Shown here piece after piece: positions 51,980 through 60,065 of a stretch of 64,000 nucleotides of DNA. Each line of letters opens with the position of its first letter. Positions within the stretch are counted from its first letter, which is position 1. Source of the stretch: Pseudomonas sp. ICMP 561 (lineage in GTDB: Bacteria; Pseudomonadota; Gammaproteobacteria; Pseudomonadales; Pseudomonadaceae); NCBI RefSeq assembly GCF_002699985.1, contig NZ_LKBT01000034.1, positions 359,860 through 423,859 on the forward strand, given 5' to 3'. Below the pieces are notes generated by a model, which was not told where the DNA came from, searched no databases, and was given only the letters and a program-made list of their open reading frames with translations. A program made the position numbers and the translations under genes.

Positions 51980-52999
51980 TTGGTGGATGTTCCGTTGTTA
52001 CTCGCCGCTGTTTCCGCGAACTCTCCGTGTGGCGAAGACCTGGAATATGACGCCGATTTTTTGCAGTTGGAGCGCGACGCGCTGGGCAAGCCCGAGCGCG
52101 TCATGGGCGATTCCATTCAGCCCGCTGAGCCGCCCCAATGGCGCAAGATCGAGCAGTCCAGCACCGCTCTCCTGCAGCGCAGCAAAGACTTGCGCATCAC
52201 CCATTTCCTCCTGCAAAGCGCCCTTGCACTCGACGGCATCAGCGGTCTGAGCAACGTCCTTGTTCTGACTCGTGATTTGCTCACGCAGTACTGGACCGAT
52301 CTTCATCCGCAGCTTGACGCCGATGACGACAACGACCCTACTGTCAGAATCAACGCGCTGGCCGGTCTGACCTGCGACACCAATATCCAGTTGCTGCGTG
52401 AAAGCATCCTTATCCGCTCCCGGGCGTTCGGTCCGATCAGTCTTCGCGCTGCGCTAAATGCCGCTGGCCTGCAGCATTTCGCCGATGAGCGCCTGACGTC
52501 CGATGAATTGGCGGGCGCGCTGCAGGACGTAGATGCCGAGCAGTTGGACGGTATTCGTGCCGCGCTGGGGGCTGCTCGTGACGCCGCTGAAGCCATCGAA
52601 CAGATAGTTTCCGAGCAAGTGGGGTCGGCTCAGGGTGTTGATCTTTCAGCCTTGAAACAGCCACTCAAACAGGCGCTGCAAGTGCTGGGTGAGACTGCCG
52701 TTCGCAGCGAGTTCGAGACGCTGCTCACAGAATCAAACGAACCTCGCGAACTTTTCACTGAAAGCAGCGCTCCGATTTCGGCCCGTTCTTCAGGGACGAT
52801 CAGTAGTCGTGAGGACGTGTTGCGCAGTCTGGATCTGATACTCGGTTATTACGCCCGTCACGAGCCTTCGAGCCCGCTTCCGGTGTTGCTGAATCGCGCA
52901 AAGCTGCTGGTGAATGCGGACTTCGCAACCATCGTGCGCAATCTGATTCCCGACGGCATGAACCAATTTGAAAATCTGCGCGGACCCGAGGCCGACTGA
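51980..52999 (+). CDS. tssA: T6SS assembly protein TssA
   Basis: TssA primes tail-tube and sheath polymerisation. The 339-residue protein has the N-terminal ImpA_N domain with VSANSPCGEDLEYDADF. It lacks a long C-terminal extension, so it belongs to the short TssA class found in HSI-I. The start is a TTG giving MVDVPLLLAAVSANSPCG, which matches the P. aeruginosa HSI-I protein; a GTG one codon later is possible. The Shine-Dalgarno AGGGAG sits in a hairpin loop. First gene of the rightward operon. Confidence 0.93.
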   Translation: MVDVPLLLAAVSANSPCGEDLEYDADFLQLERDALGKPERVMGDSIQPAEPPQWRKIEQSSTALLQRSKDLRITHFLLQSALALDGISGLSNVLVLTRDLLTQYWTDLHPQLDADDDNDPTVRINALAGLTCDTNIQLLRESILIRSRAFGPISLRAALNAAGLQHFADERLTSDELAGALQDVDAEQLDGIRAALGAARDAAEAIEQIVSEQVGSAQGVDLSALKQPLKQALQVLGETAVRSEFETLLTESNEPRELFTESSAPISARSSGTISSREDVLRSLDLILGYYARHEPSSPLPVLLNRAKLLVNADFATIVRNLIPDGMNQFENLRGPEAD

Positions 53000-53096
53000 C
53001 TCGTAATCGAGTTGTTCTGGCCCGAGTTACGCAACACCGTTACCGGCACCGGCCGATGACGCTAACACCGTCGCATCAGCGACCAGGAGGAGCAAC

Positions 53097-53612
53097 GTGG
53101 CGAACAGCAGTTCTCAGAAATTCATCGCGCGCAACCGCGCGCCACGGGTCCAGATCGAGTACGACGTAGAGCTTTACGGTGCCGAGAAAAAGGTGCAGCT
53201 GCCGTTCGTGATGGGCGTCATGGCCGATCTGGCGGGCAAGCCTGCCGAGCCGCTGCCAGCGGTTGCCGACCGCAAGTTTCTGGAAATCGATGCTGATAAC
53301 TTCGACTCGCGCCTCAAGGCGATGCAGCCGCGCGTTGCATTTCATGTGCCGAACGAGCTGACCGGTGAAGGTAACCTGAGTCTGGATATCACGTTCGAAA
53401 GCATGGACGACTTCAGCCCGGCCGCCGTTGCTCGCAAGATCGATTCGCTGAACCAGTTGCTCGAAGCCCGTACCCAGTTGGCCAACCTCTTGACCTACAT
53501 GGACGGCAAGACTGGCGCCGAAGAAATCATCATGAAAGCCATCAAGGATCCGGCGTTGCTCCAGGCCCTGGCCAGTGCGCCAAAGCCTCAGGACTCCGAG
53601 CCCAGTGCTTAA
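53097..53612 (+). CDS. tssB: T6SS sheath small subunit TssB (VipA)
   Basis: TssB forms the contractile sheath with TssC. The 171-residue protein starts with a GTG (MANSSSQKFIARNRAPRVQIEYDVE, interrupted here for length) preceded by CAGGAGGAG. The family core is visible: LPFVMGVMADLAGKP, FLEIDADNFDSRLKAM and LAVRVPN-like FHVPNELTGEG. The C-terminal helix (LLTYMDGKTGAEEIIMKAI) is the part that interlocks with TssC. It lies 97 bp after tssA. Confidence 0.95.
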   Translation: MANSSSQKFIARNRAPRVQIEYDVELYGAEKKVQLPFVMGVMADLAGKPAEPLPAVADRKFLEIDADNFDSRLKAMQPRVAFHVPNELTGEGNLSLDITFESMDDFSPAAVARKIDSLNQLLEARTQLANLLTYMDGKTGAEEIIMKAIKDPALLQALASAPKPQDSEPSA

Positions 53613-53627
53613 TCAGGACAAATGATC

Positions 53628-55121
53628 ATGACCGATTTGATGCGTGACAATCAGGCGCCACAGGGCTCCACTCAGGAAACCAGCGAGTTTGCTTCGCTGC
53701 TGATGCAAGAATTCAAACCCAAGACCGAGCGTGCTCGCGAAGCGGTTGAAACCGCCGTGCGGACCTTGGCCGAACACGCTTTGGCGCAGACTGACCTCAT
53801 CTCCAACGACGCGATCAAATCGATCGAGTCGATCATTGCGGCCATCGACGCAAAGCTCACCGCGCAGGTGAATCAGGTCATCCACCACCCGGAATTCCAG
53901 CAAGTGGAAAGCGCCTGGCGTGGTTTGCATTACCTGGTCAACAACACCGAAAGCGATGAGCAACTGAAGATTCGCGTGCTCAACATCTCCAAGCCGGAAT
54001 TGCACAAGACCTTGAAGAAATTCAAAGGTACGGCCTGGGACCAGAGCCCGATCTTCAAGAAAATGTACGAAGAAGAATACGGCCAGTTCGGCGGCGAACC
54101 TTACGGTTGCCTGGTAGGCGATTACTACTTCGACCAGTCGCCGCCGGATGTCGAGCTGCTGGGTGAATTGTCAAAGGTCTGTGCAGCCATGCACTCGCCG
54201 TTTATTGCGGCCGCATCGCCGACCGTAATGGGCATGGGCTCGTGGCAGGAACTGTCCAACCCGCGTGACCTGACCAAAATTTTCACCACCCCGGAATACG
54301 CCGGCTGGCGCTCGCTGCGTGAGTCCGAGGACGCACGCTATATCGGCCTGACCATGCCGCGCTTCCTGGCACGTCTGCCGTACGGCGCCAAGACTGATCC
54401 GGTGGAAGCCTTCGCCTTCGAAGAAGACACCGACGGTGCCGACAGCGCTAATTACACCTGGGCGAACGCGGCCTACGCCATGGCCGTGAACATCAACCGT
54501 TCGTTCAAACACTACGGCTGGTGCTCGCGGATTCGCGGTATCGAGTCCGGCGGTGAAGTGCAGAACCTGCCTGCGCACACCTTCCCGACCGACGATGGCG
54601 GTGTGGACATGAAATGTCCGACTGAAATTGCCATCTCCGACCGTCGCGAAGCAGAACTGGCCAAGAACGGTTTCATGCCGTTGCTGCACAAGAAGAACAC
54701 GGATTTCGCCGCGTTCATCGGTGCTCAATCGCTGCAGAAGCCTGCCGAATATGACGATCCGGATGCGACCGCCAACGCCAATCTGGCAGCGCGTCTGCCT
54801 TACCTGTTCGCCACGTGCCGTTTCGCGCATTACTTGAAGTGCATCGTGCGCGACAAGGTCGGCTCGTTCAAAGAGAAGGATGAGATGCAGCGCTGGTTGC
54901 AGGACTGGATCCTGAACTACGTCGATGGCGACCCTGCGCACTCTACCGAGACCACCAAGGCCCAGCACCCACTGGCTGCGGCCGAAGTCGTCGTGGAAGA
55001 CGTAGAAGGCAATCCGGGTTACTACACCTCGAAATTCTTCCTGCGCCCGCACTATCAGCTCGAAGGTCTGACGGTATCGTTGCGTCTGGTTTCGAAGCTG
55101 CCGTCGGCAAAAAGCGCCTGA
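53628..55121 (+). CDS. tssC: T6SS sheath large subunit TssC (VipB)
   Basis: TssC is the large sheath subunit recognised by ClpV for recycling. The 497-residue protein has the family blocks KIRVLNISKPEL-like LKIRVLNISKPELHKTLKK, EEYGQFGGEPYGCLVGDY, FIAAASPTVMGMGSW, RFLARLPYGAKTDPVEAF and NWAYAMA-like ANAAYAMAVNINRSF, and the C-terminal LEGLTVSLRLVSKLP. The second ATG (53628, MTDLMRDN) was chosen because AGGA lies nine bases upstream; an ATG two codons earlier is too close to it. Confidence 0.95.
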   Translation: MTDLMRDNQAPQGSTQETSEFASLLMQEFKPKTERAREAVETAVRTLAEHALAQTDLISNDAIKSIESIIAAIDAKLTAQVNQVIHHPEFQQVESAWRGLHYLVNNTESDEQLKIRVLNISKPELHKTLKKFKGTAWDQSPIFKKMYEEEYGQFGGEPYGCLVGDYYFDQSPPDVELLGELSKVCAAMHSPFIAAASPTVMGMGSWQELSNPRDLTKIFTTPEYAGWRSLRESEDARYIGLTMPRFLARLPYGAKTDPVEAFAFEEDTDGADSANYTWANAAYAMAVNINRSFKHYGWCSRIRGIESGGEVQNLPAHTFPTDDGGVDMKCPTEIAISDRREAELAKNGFMPLLHKKNTDFAAFIGAQSLQKPAEYDDPDATANANLAARLPYLFATCRFAHYLKCIVRDKVGSFKEKDEMQRWLQDWILNYVDGDPAHSTETTKAQHPLAAAEVVVEDVEGNPGYYTSKFFLRPHYQLEGLTVSLRLVSKLPSAKSA

Positions 55122-55133
55122 TTCAGCAGTTAT

Positions 55134-55194
55134 CGCAGGACCGGCTTTGACCTGGATGCAGCACAAGCTGCTTCCGCCCAAAGCTGCTCCTGCG
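55134..55194 (+). repeat. Structured tssC-hcp spacer with degenerate REP-like arms
   Basis: GCAGGACCGGCTTTG (55135-55149) resembles the left arm of family A REPs and has a degenerate inverse (AAAGCTGCTCCTGC, about 55180-55193). Inside lies a perfect hairpin, GCAGC (55158-55162) and GCTGC (55167-55171). It is the only REP-like sequence inside the T6SS cluster. Confidence 0.55.
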
Positions 55195-55257
55195 TCGTAG
55201 CCCAAACGGCGCTGCCGTTTTACACAACCAGTGGCCATCGCCACATCAGGAGAGAAC

Positions 55258-55746
55258 ATGGCTGTCGATATTTTCATCAAGATCGGTGACATCAAGGGCG
55301 AGTCCATGGACAAGGCCCACAAGGACGAAATCGACGTGCTGAACTGGAGCTGGGGCATGTCCCAGTCCGGCAACATGCACGTCGGCAGCGGTGGCGGTGC
55401 TGGCAAGGTGAACATTCAGGACCTGTCGATCACCAAGTACGTCGACAAGTCCACGCCGAATCTGATGATGCTGTGCAGCTCCGGTAAACACATCGACAAG
55501 GTTACGCTCACCGTGCGCAAGGCCGGTGGTGAAAGCCAGGTCGAGTACCTGATCATCAACCTTGAAGAAGTGCTGATCACCTCGCTGAGCACCGGCGGGT
55601 CGGGCAGCGATGATCGTCTGACTGAAAACGTGACCCTGAACTTCGCTCAGGTTCTGGTCGACTATCAGCCACAGAAAGCAGACGGCACCAAAGACGGCGG
55701 TGCGGTCAAATACGGCTGGAACATTCGTTCGAATACCAAGCGTTGA
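55258..55746 (+). CDS. hcp: T6SS tube protein Hcp
   Basis: Hcp stacks as hexameric rings to form the inner tube and is also a chaperone for small effectors. The 162-residue protein has the Hcp1-type sequence MAVDIFIKIGDIKGESMDKAH, DVLNWSWGMSQSGNMH, KYVDKSTPNLMMLCSSGKHI and ENVTLNFAQVLVDYQPQ. A CAGGAGAG site precedes the start. It is the gene directly before the Tae4-type effector, consistent with effector loading in the Hcp tube. Confidence 0.96.
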   Translation: MAVDIFIKIGDIKGESMDKAHKDEIDVLNWSWGMSQSGNMHVGSGGGAGKVNIQDLSITKYVDKSTPNLMMLCSSGKHIDKVTLTVRKAGGESQVEYLIINLEEVLITSLSTGGSGSDDRLTENVTLNFAQVLVDYQPQKADGTKDGGAVKYGWNIRSNTKR

Positions 55747-55812
55747 TCGCAGGCGCCCCCGTTCACTCGGGGGCGCAACTTCACGTTCGATCTTTTGCCG
55801 GATGCCTGAATC

Positions 55813-56250
55813 ATGGCCAAGCCTTCGTTCATCAACCTGTTGAATGCCTACCCCAAAGTTCAGTCCCCCTGTGATCAGCCGTGGGGAAATCAGTGCGCCA
55901 TTCGCATGAGCATTGCGCTCAATGGCGAGCTGAATATCAAGGTCAATAAATCGACCTACACCGATCCAAAATGCAAACACGAGCATGCCCGTGGTGCAGA
56001 GTCCCTGGCCAACTGGCTGTGGCGTCATCATCTTGGGCGGCCAACCATTCTCAGTGGCAGTGCTGCGGATCGCCAGACCATCAGCCAGAAAACCGGCATC
56101 GTATTTTTCAAAGACTGTTTTGCACGTGGCAATGAAGAGGAAAGCCAGCGTTCAGGAGACCACATAGATTTGTGGAACCGTGGCAGAACCATGGGTTATT
56201 ACGACGGCGACTACATGTCGCGGCAAGTCTGGTTCTGGGAGCTGGCATGA
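55813..56250 (+). CDS. tae4: T6SS amidase effector, Tae4 family
   Basis: Tae4 enzymes are NlpC/P60-like amidases that cut the peptide cross-links of peptidoglycan in target cells. This 145-residue protein has the catalytic-cysteine motif NQCAIRMSIAL (Cys28) and the catalytic-histidine motif GDHIDLWN (His117), plus the family block HARGAESLANWLW. It has no signal peptide, as expected for delivery through Hcp. The next gene overlaps it by four bases (ATGA) and should encode the immunity protein. In P. aeruginosa HSI-I this position holds tagJ. Confidence 0.92.
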   Translation: MAKPSFINLLNAYPKVQSPCDQPWGNQCAIRMSIALNGELNIKVNKSTYTDPKCKHEHARGAESLANWLWRHHLGRPTILSGSAADRQTISQKTGIVFFKDCFARGNEEESQRSGDHIDLWNRGRTMGYYDGDYMSRQVWFWELA

Positions 56251-56684
56251 ACAGCGTTGTCTGCAAAACGGTGTTTTTAGGCTGCCTGATGTTCAGCCTT
56301 AACGCGTGCGCCGAGGCGCAATCACCGACGTCCACTGCGTTGAGTCAAGTCAGCCTTGGCGGACAGGCCCTCAAGCTTGTTGATGCCCAAGGCAAGTGCG
56401 CCATTCTCAAACCGGACAACACCCAGGTGTCGATGAATCTGGCGTGGCCTTGCCAGTTCAGCCAGGGCCGTGACGGTCTGTCGCGTGTAGAGATGTTCAA
56501 GTCAGTCCCTGTGGCGCTGGTTGTCCATAACCAAGCGGATTCCGCATCGAGCACGGACTGTCTGCAAACCGCTCAGGCAATACGCCTGCGCCAGGGAGCG
56601 CTTGAAACCTCCAGCGTTAATCAGGCCGCCATGTGCACGCCTGATCACGATCAGAAAATGTTCACAGCGATGTTTCGTTGGTGA
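56247..56684 (+). CDS. Putative periplasmic immunity protein paired with Tae4
   Basis: This 145-residue exported protein has an N-terminal signal (MNSVVCKTVFLGCLMFSLNA) ending in LNAC, which may be a lipobox (Cys21) or a signal peptidase I site. The mature part has four cysteines (GKCAIL, WPCQFS, TDCLQT, AMCTPD) that suit two disulfides in the periplasm. It does not look like the helical Tai4/Rap1a family. Its start overlaps the tae4 stop by four bases, so it is very likely the cognate immunity protein, inferred from arrangement and export. Its end overlaps the tssE start. Confidence 0.78.
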   Translation: MNSVVCKTVFLGCLMFSLNACAEAQSPTSTALSQVSLGGQALKLVDAQGKCAILKPDNTQVSMNLAWPCQFSQGRDGLSRVEMFKSVPVALVVHNQADSASSTDCLQTAQAIRLRQGALETSSVNQAAMCTPDHDQKMFTAMFRW

Positions 56685-57193
56685 GCGACCTGACCCTGCG
56701 CGAGCGCCTGCAACCATCGTTGCTTGATCGCCTGACAGACCACGACCCGAGTAACCCTCAGGAAAGCGCCGACAAACGCGTGCTGTCCTTGAGTCAGCTC
56801 AAGGCTTCAGTGCTGCGCGACCTGGCGTGGTTACTCAATACCACGTCACTGCTCGATGGCGACGCGACGCTCAATACACCAGCGGGTACTTCTGTGATCA
56901 ATTTTGGCTTGCCAGCTTTGGCGGGCAACAGTGCCTCGAGCATCGATATCGGCGCGCTGGAAATACTGATACATCGCGCCATTGCGACGTTTGAGCCGCG
57001 CATTTTGCGCAACACCCTGCGGGTGAGGGCGCGTGTCGGGCAGGGCGAGATGAATCACAACGCCCTGAGCTTCGAGATCGAAGGGGACTTGTGGGCCGAG
57101 CCGGTGGCCTTGCCATTGCTGCTGCGCACTGATCTTGACCTTGAGTCCGGGCACGTCACCGTGGCGCCTGCCGAACAGCGGAGACGCTCATGA
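56681..57193 (+). CDS. tssE: T6SS baseplate protein TssE (gp25-like)
   Basis: TssE is the gp25-like baseplate protein that starts sheath polymerisation. The 170-residue protein has LRERLQPSLLDRLTDHDP, LKASVLRDLAWLLNTT, VINFGLPALAG, IHRAIATFEPRI and a C-terminal LSFEIEGDLWAEP. The start is taken as the GTG giving MSDLTLRERLQ; the preceding TTG is also possible. It overlaps the upstream stop and is overlapped by tssF (ATGA). No tagJ gene lies upstream. Confidence 0.92.
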   Translation: MSDLTLRERLQPSLLDRLTDHDPSNPQESADKRVLSLSQLKASVLRDLAWLLNTTSLLDGDATLNTPAGTSVINFGLPALAGNSASSIDIGALEILIHRAIATFEPRILRNTLRVRARVGQGEMNHNALSFEIEGDLWAEPVALPLLLRTDLDLESGHVTVAPAEQRRRS

Positions 57194-59049
57194 ATCCGCG
57201 CCTGCTCGCCCTCTACAACCAGGAGCTGCAGCACGTACGCGAAAGCGCGGCGGAGTTTGCCAAGGAATACCCGAAGATCGCGGGCCGCCTGACGCTTTCG
57301 GGTATGGACTGTGCCGATCCCTACGTGGAACGCCTGCTGGAAGGTTTCGCCTATCTGACGGCGCGGGTGCAGCTGAAGCTCGATGCGCAATACCCGACCT
57401 TCACGCACAACCTGCTGGAGATTGCCTACCCCCATTACCTGGCACCGACACCGTCGATGACCGTGGTGCAAATGCAGGCTGATACCGACGAGGGCTCCCT
57501 GGCCAGCGGTTTTACGCTGCCGCGAAACAGTGTCCTGCGCGCGGCCCTTGGCCGTGACTCGCAAACATCCTGCGAATACCGCACTGCCCACGCCGTCACG
57601 TTGTGGCCGTTGCAGGTCAGCCAGGCAGAGTATTTTGGTAACCCTTCGGCGGTGCTGGGGCGTCTGGCGGCGAGCGAACCGAAGGCCAAGGCGGGCTTGC
57701 GTATTACCCTGCGTACCGGGGCCGAGCTGGCCTTCAATAAGCTGAGTCTGGAAAATCTTCCGCTTTACCTCAGCGGGGTCGATGAGCAACCGTTCCGTCT
57801 TTACGAGCAACTGCTGGGCAGTGCCTGTGCGGTGTTCGCTCGTCAGCCCGGCAGCGACTGGGTCGAGCGGCTGCCCGCCGATGCGCTGCGCTCCTGTGGT
57901 TTTGATGACCGTGAAGCTGCATTGCCGGTCGTGCCGCAGGCGTTTCAGGGCTATCGGCTGTTGCAGGAATACTTCGCCTTGCCGCAACGTTTCCTGTTCG
58001 TCGAATTCGCTGAGCTGACCCGTGCCGTACAGCGTTGTGACGGACAGGAACTGGAGCTGATCATTCTTTTTGATCGCTTCGACCAGAGCCTTGAAGGCTC
58101 CGTGGGCCGCGACCAGTTCGTGCCGTTCTGCTCACCGGCCATCAACCTTTTCCCGCGTCGCGTGGACCGGATTCACCTGTCTGATCGGGTCAATGAGCAT
58201 CATGTGATTGCTGACCGCACCCGGCCGATGGATTTTGAAATCCACTCCCTGACCAGCGTAACGGGCCACGGCACCGGGCCGGATCAGCCTTTTCTTCCGT
58301 TCTACGCCGTGCGCGATCCTTCGCGTTATGGCCGCGATAAAGCGTATTACACGGTACGGCGCGAGCCGCGTGTGCTGTCCAGTGAACAGCGCCGCAACGG
58401 CACACGGTCGACGTACGTTGGCAGCGAAACGTTCGTCAGCCTGGTGGACGGTCAGCAGGCACCTTATCGTCAGGATCTGCGGCAACTGGGCGTCAGCGCC
58501 TTGTGCACCAACCGCGACCTGCCGTTGTTCATGAGCGTGGGGAGCGGCAATACCGACTTCACGCTGGCTGACAGCGCGCCGGTCTCAGCTGTACGTTGCC
58601 TGACCGGCCCGAGCCGCCCGCGGGCCAGTCATGCCCACGACAACAAGGCCTGGCGTCTGATCAGCCAACTCTCGCTCAATTATCTTTCACTCAGTGAGCA
58701 GGGCCAGGGTGCTGCGGCGCTGCGCGAACTGTTGCGCTTGTATGGCGACAGTAACGACGCCGCACTCCAGTTGCAGATCGAAGGCCTGCGAGAAGTCAGC
58801 AGCAAAGCGGTAACCCGCCGACTGCCGATGCCCGGGCCTATCGTGTTTGGCCGTGGGCTGGAGATCACGCTTGAGTTTGACGAAAACGCGTTTCGAGGCA
58901 CGGGCGTGTTTCTGCTCGGTGCCGTTTTCGAGCGCTTCCTGGCACGTTATGTGTCGATCAACAGCTTTACCGAAACGGTGATTCATACCACCGAACGCGG
59001 TGAGATCATGCGATGGAAAGCCAAGCCCGGACGCCGCCCAACTCTGTGA
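57190..59049 (+). CDS. tssF: T6SS baseplate protein TssF
   Basis: TssF forms the baseplate wedge with TssG and TssE. The 619-residue protein has the family N-terminus MNPRLLALYNQELQHVRESA and the blocks AKEYPKIAGRLTLSGM, CADPYVERLLEGFAYLTARV and LEIAYPHYLAPTPSM. Also present are INLFPRRVDRIHLSDR and, near the end, RGLEITLEFDENAFRGTGVF. It starts within the tssE stop and its end overlaps tssG by 37 bp. Confidence 0.95.
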   Translation: MNPRLLALYNQELQHVRESAAEFAKEYPKIAGRLTLSGMDCADPYVERLLEGFAYLTARVQLKLDAQYPTFTHNLLEIAYPHYLAPTPSMTVVQMQADTDEGSLASGFTLPRNSVLRAALGRDSQTSCEYRTAHAVTLWPLQVSQAEYFGNPSAVLGRLAASEPKAKAGLRITLRTGAELAFNKLSLENLPLYLSGVDEQPFRLYEQLLGSACAVFARQPGSDWVERLPADALRSCGFDDREAALPVVPQAFQGYRLLQEYFALPQRFLFVEFAELTRAVQRCDGQELELIILFDRFDQSLEGSVGRDQFVPFCSPAINLFPRRVDRIHLSDRVNEHHVIADRTRPMDFEIHSLTSVTGHGTGPDQPFLPFYAVRDPSRYGRDKAYYTVRREPRVLSSEQRRNGTRSTYVGSETFVSLVDGQQAPYRQDLRQLGVSALCTNRDLPLFMSVGSGNTDFTLADSAPVSAVRCLTGPSRPRASHAHDNKAWRLISQLSLNYLSLSEQGQGAAALRELLRLYGDSNDAALQLQIEGLREVSSKAVTRRLPMPGPIVFGRGLEITLEFDENAFRGTGVFLLGAVFERFLARYVSINSFTETVIHTTERGEIMRWKAKPGRRPTL

Positions 59050-60065
59050 GCACGATAACGTCAATGCAGAGCGAGCCCTGGGAATACGATTTCTTCCAGG
59101 CATTGCGACGTATCGAATGCGAATCCCCGGACCTGCCCAGATTCGGCCATTCGTTGCGCCTTGCAGATGATCCATTGCGCTTGGGGCAACAGCCTGATTG
59201 CGCCTTCGCGCCGTCGACACTGGCGTCCATGAGCCCGGCCGAAGACGGCAAGGCTGCGCGGCTGGAACAGTTTTTCTTTGGTCTCGGCGGCCCCAACGGT
59301 CCATTGCCGTTGCACATCACCGAATACGTGCGCGAACGTCAGCGCAATAACGGCGACAGCGCCAGCAAACGCTTTCTGGACGTGTTCCACCATCGCTTGC
59401 TAAGCCTGTTCTACCGCGCCTGGGCAGAAGCCAGTCCGACCGTCAGCCATGATCGTCCTGACGACGATTACTGGGCCGCACGCCTGGCGGCCCTGAGCGG
59501 GCGCGGTATGCCGAGCCTGCTGGAGCAGGGGCTGATTCCCGACACTGCAAAGCTGCATTACAGCGGTCATCTTTCGGCTCAGACCCGTTACCCCGATGGG
59601 TTGCGGGCGATCCTCTCCCACTATTTCGGTTTGCCGGTGGAGATCGAGGAATACGTCGGCCAATGGCTGGAGTTGCCGGAGCGCAGTCGCGTTGGCGTGA
59701 GCGGTCATCAACTGGGCGTCGATTTTTGCCTGGGCAGTCATGTCTGGGACCGTCAGCACAAATTCCGCATTCGCCTCGGGCCGCTCAAGCTCGACGATTA
59801 CATGGGCATGTTGCCCGACGGTGAACCCTTCAAAGAGCTGGTGGCCTGGGTCGCCGAATACCTCGGGCATGAACTGGACTGGGATCTGAACCTGGTGCTT
59901 CAGCAGCCCGAGGTTCCGAAATTTCAACTCAACGGGCGCCAGCGGCTGGGGTTCAACACCTGGCTCGGTCAGCCACAAACAGACGCCAAGGACTTGATTC
60001 TGGCCCGGCACTACGCCGAGCAGGCCACGTCAGCACAACATTCAAGGAGTAATGAACATGGGTGA
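59013..60065 (+). CDS. tssG: T6SS baseplate protein TssG
   Basis: TssG is the partner of TssF in the baseplate wedge. The 350-residue protein has PWEYDFFQALRRIEC, LRLADDPLRLGQ, FFFGLGGPNGPLPLHITEYV, FLDVFHHRLLSLFYRAW and FCLGSHVWDRQHKFRIRLGP. The start ATG at 59013 overlaps the end of tssF; GGTGAG precedes it. The last residues overlap the clpV start. Confidence 0.93.
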   Translation: MESQARTPPNSVSTITSMQSEPWEYDFFQALRRIECESPDLPRFGHSLRLADDPLRLGQQPDCAFAPSTLASMSPAEDGKAARLEQFFFGLGGPNGPLPLHITEYVRERQRNNGDSASKRFLDVFHHRLLSLFYRAWAEASPTVSHDRPDDDYWAARLAALSGRGMPSLLEQGLIPDTAKLHYSGHLSAQTRYPDGLRAILSHYFGLPVEIEEYVGQWLELPERSRVGVSGHQLGVDFCLGSHVWDRQHKFRIRLGPLKLDDYMGMLPDGEPFKELVAWVAEYLGHELDWDLNLVLQQPEVPKFQLNGRQRLGFNTWLGQPQTDAKDLILARHYAEQATSAQHSRSNEHG

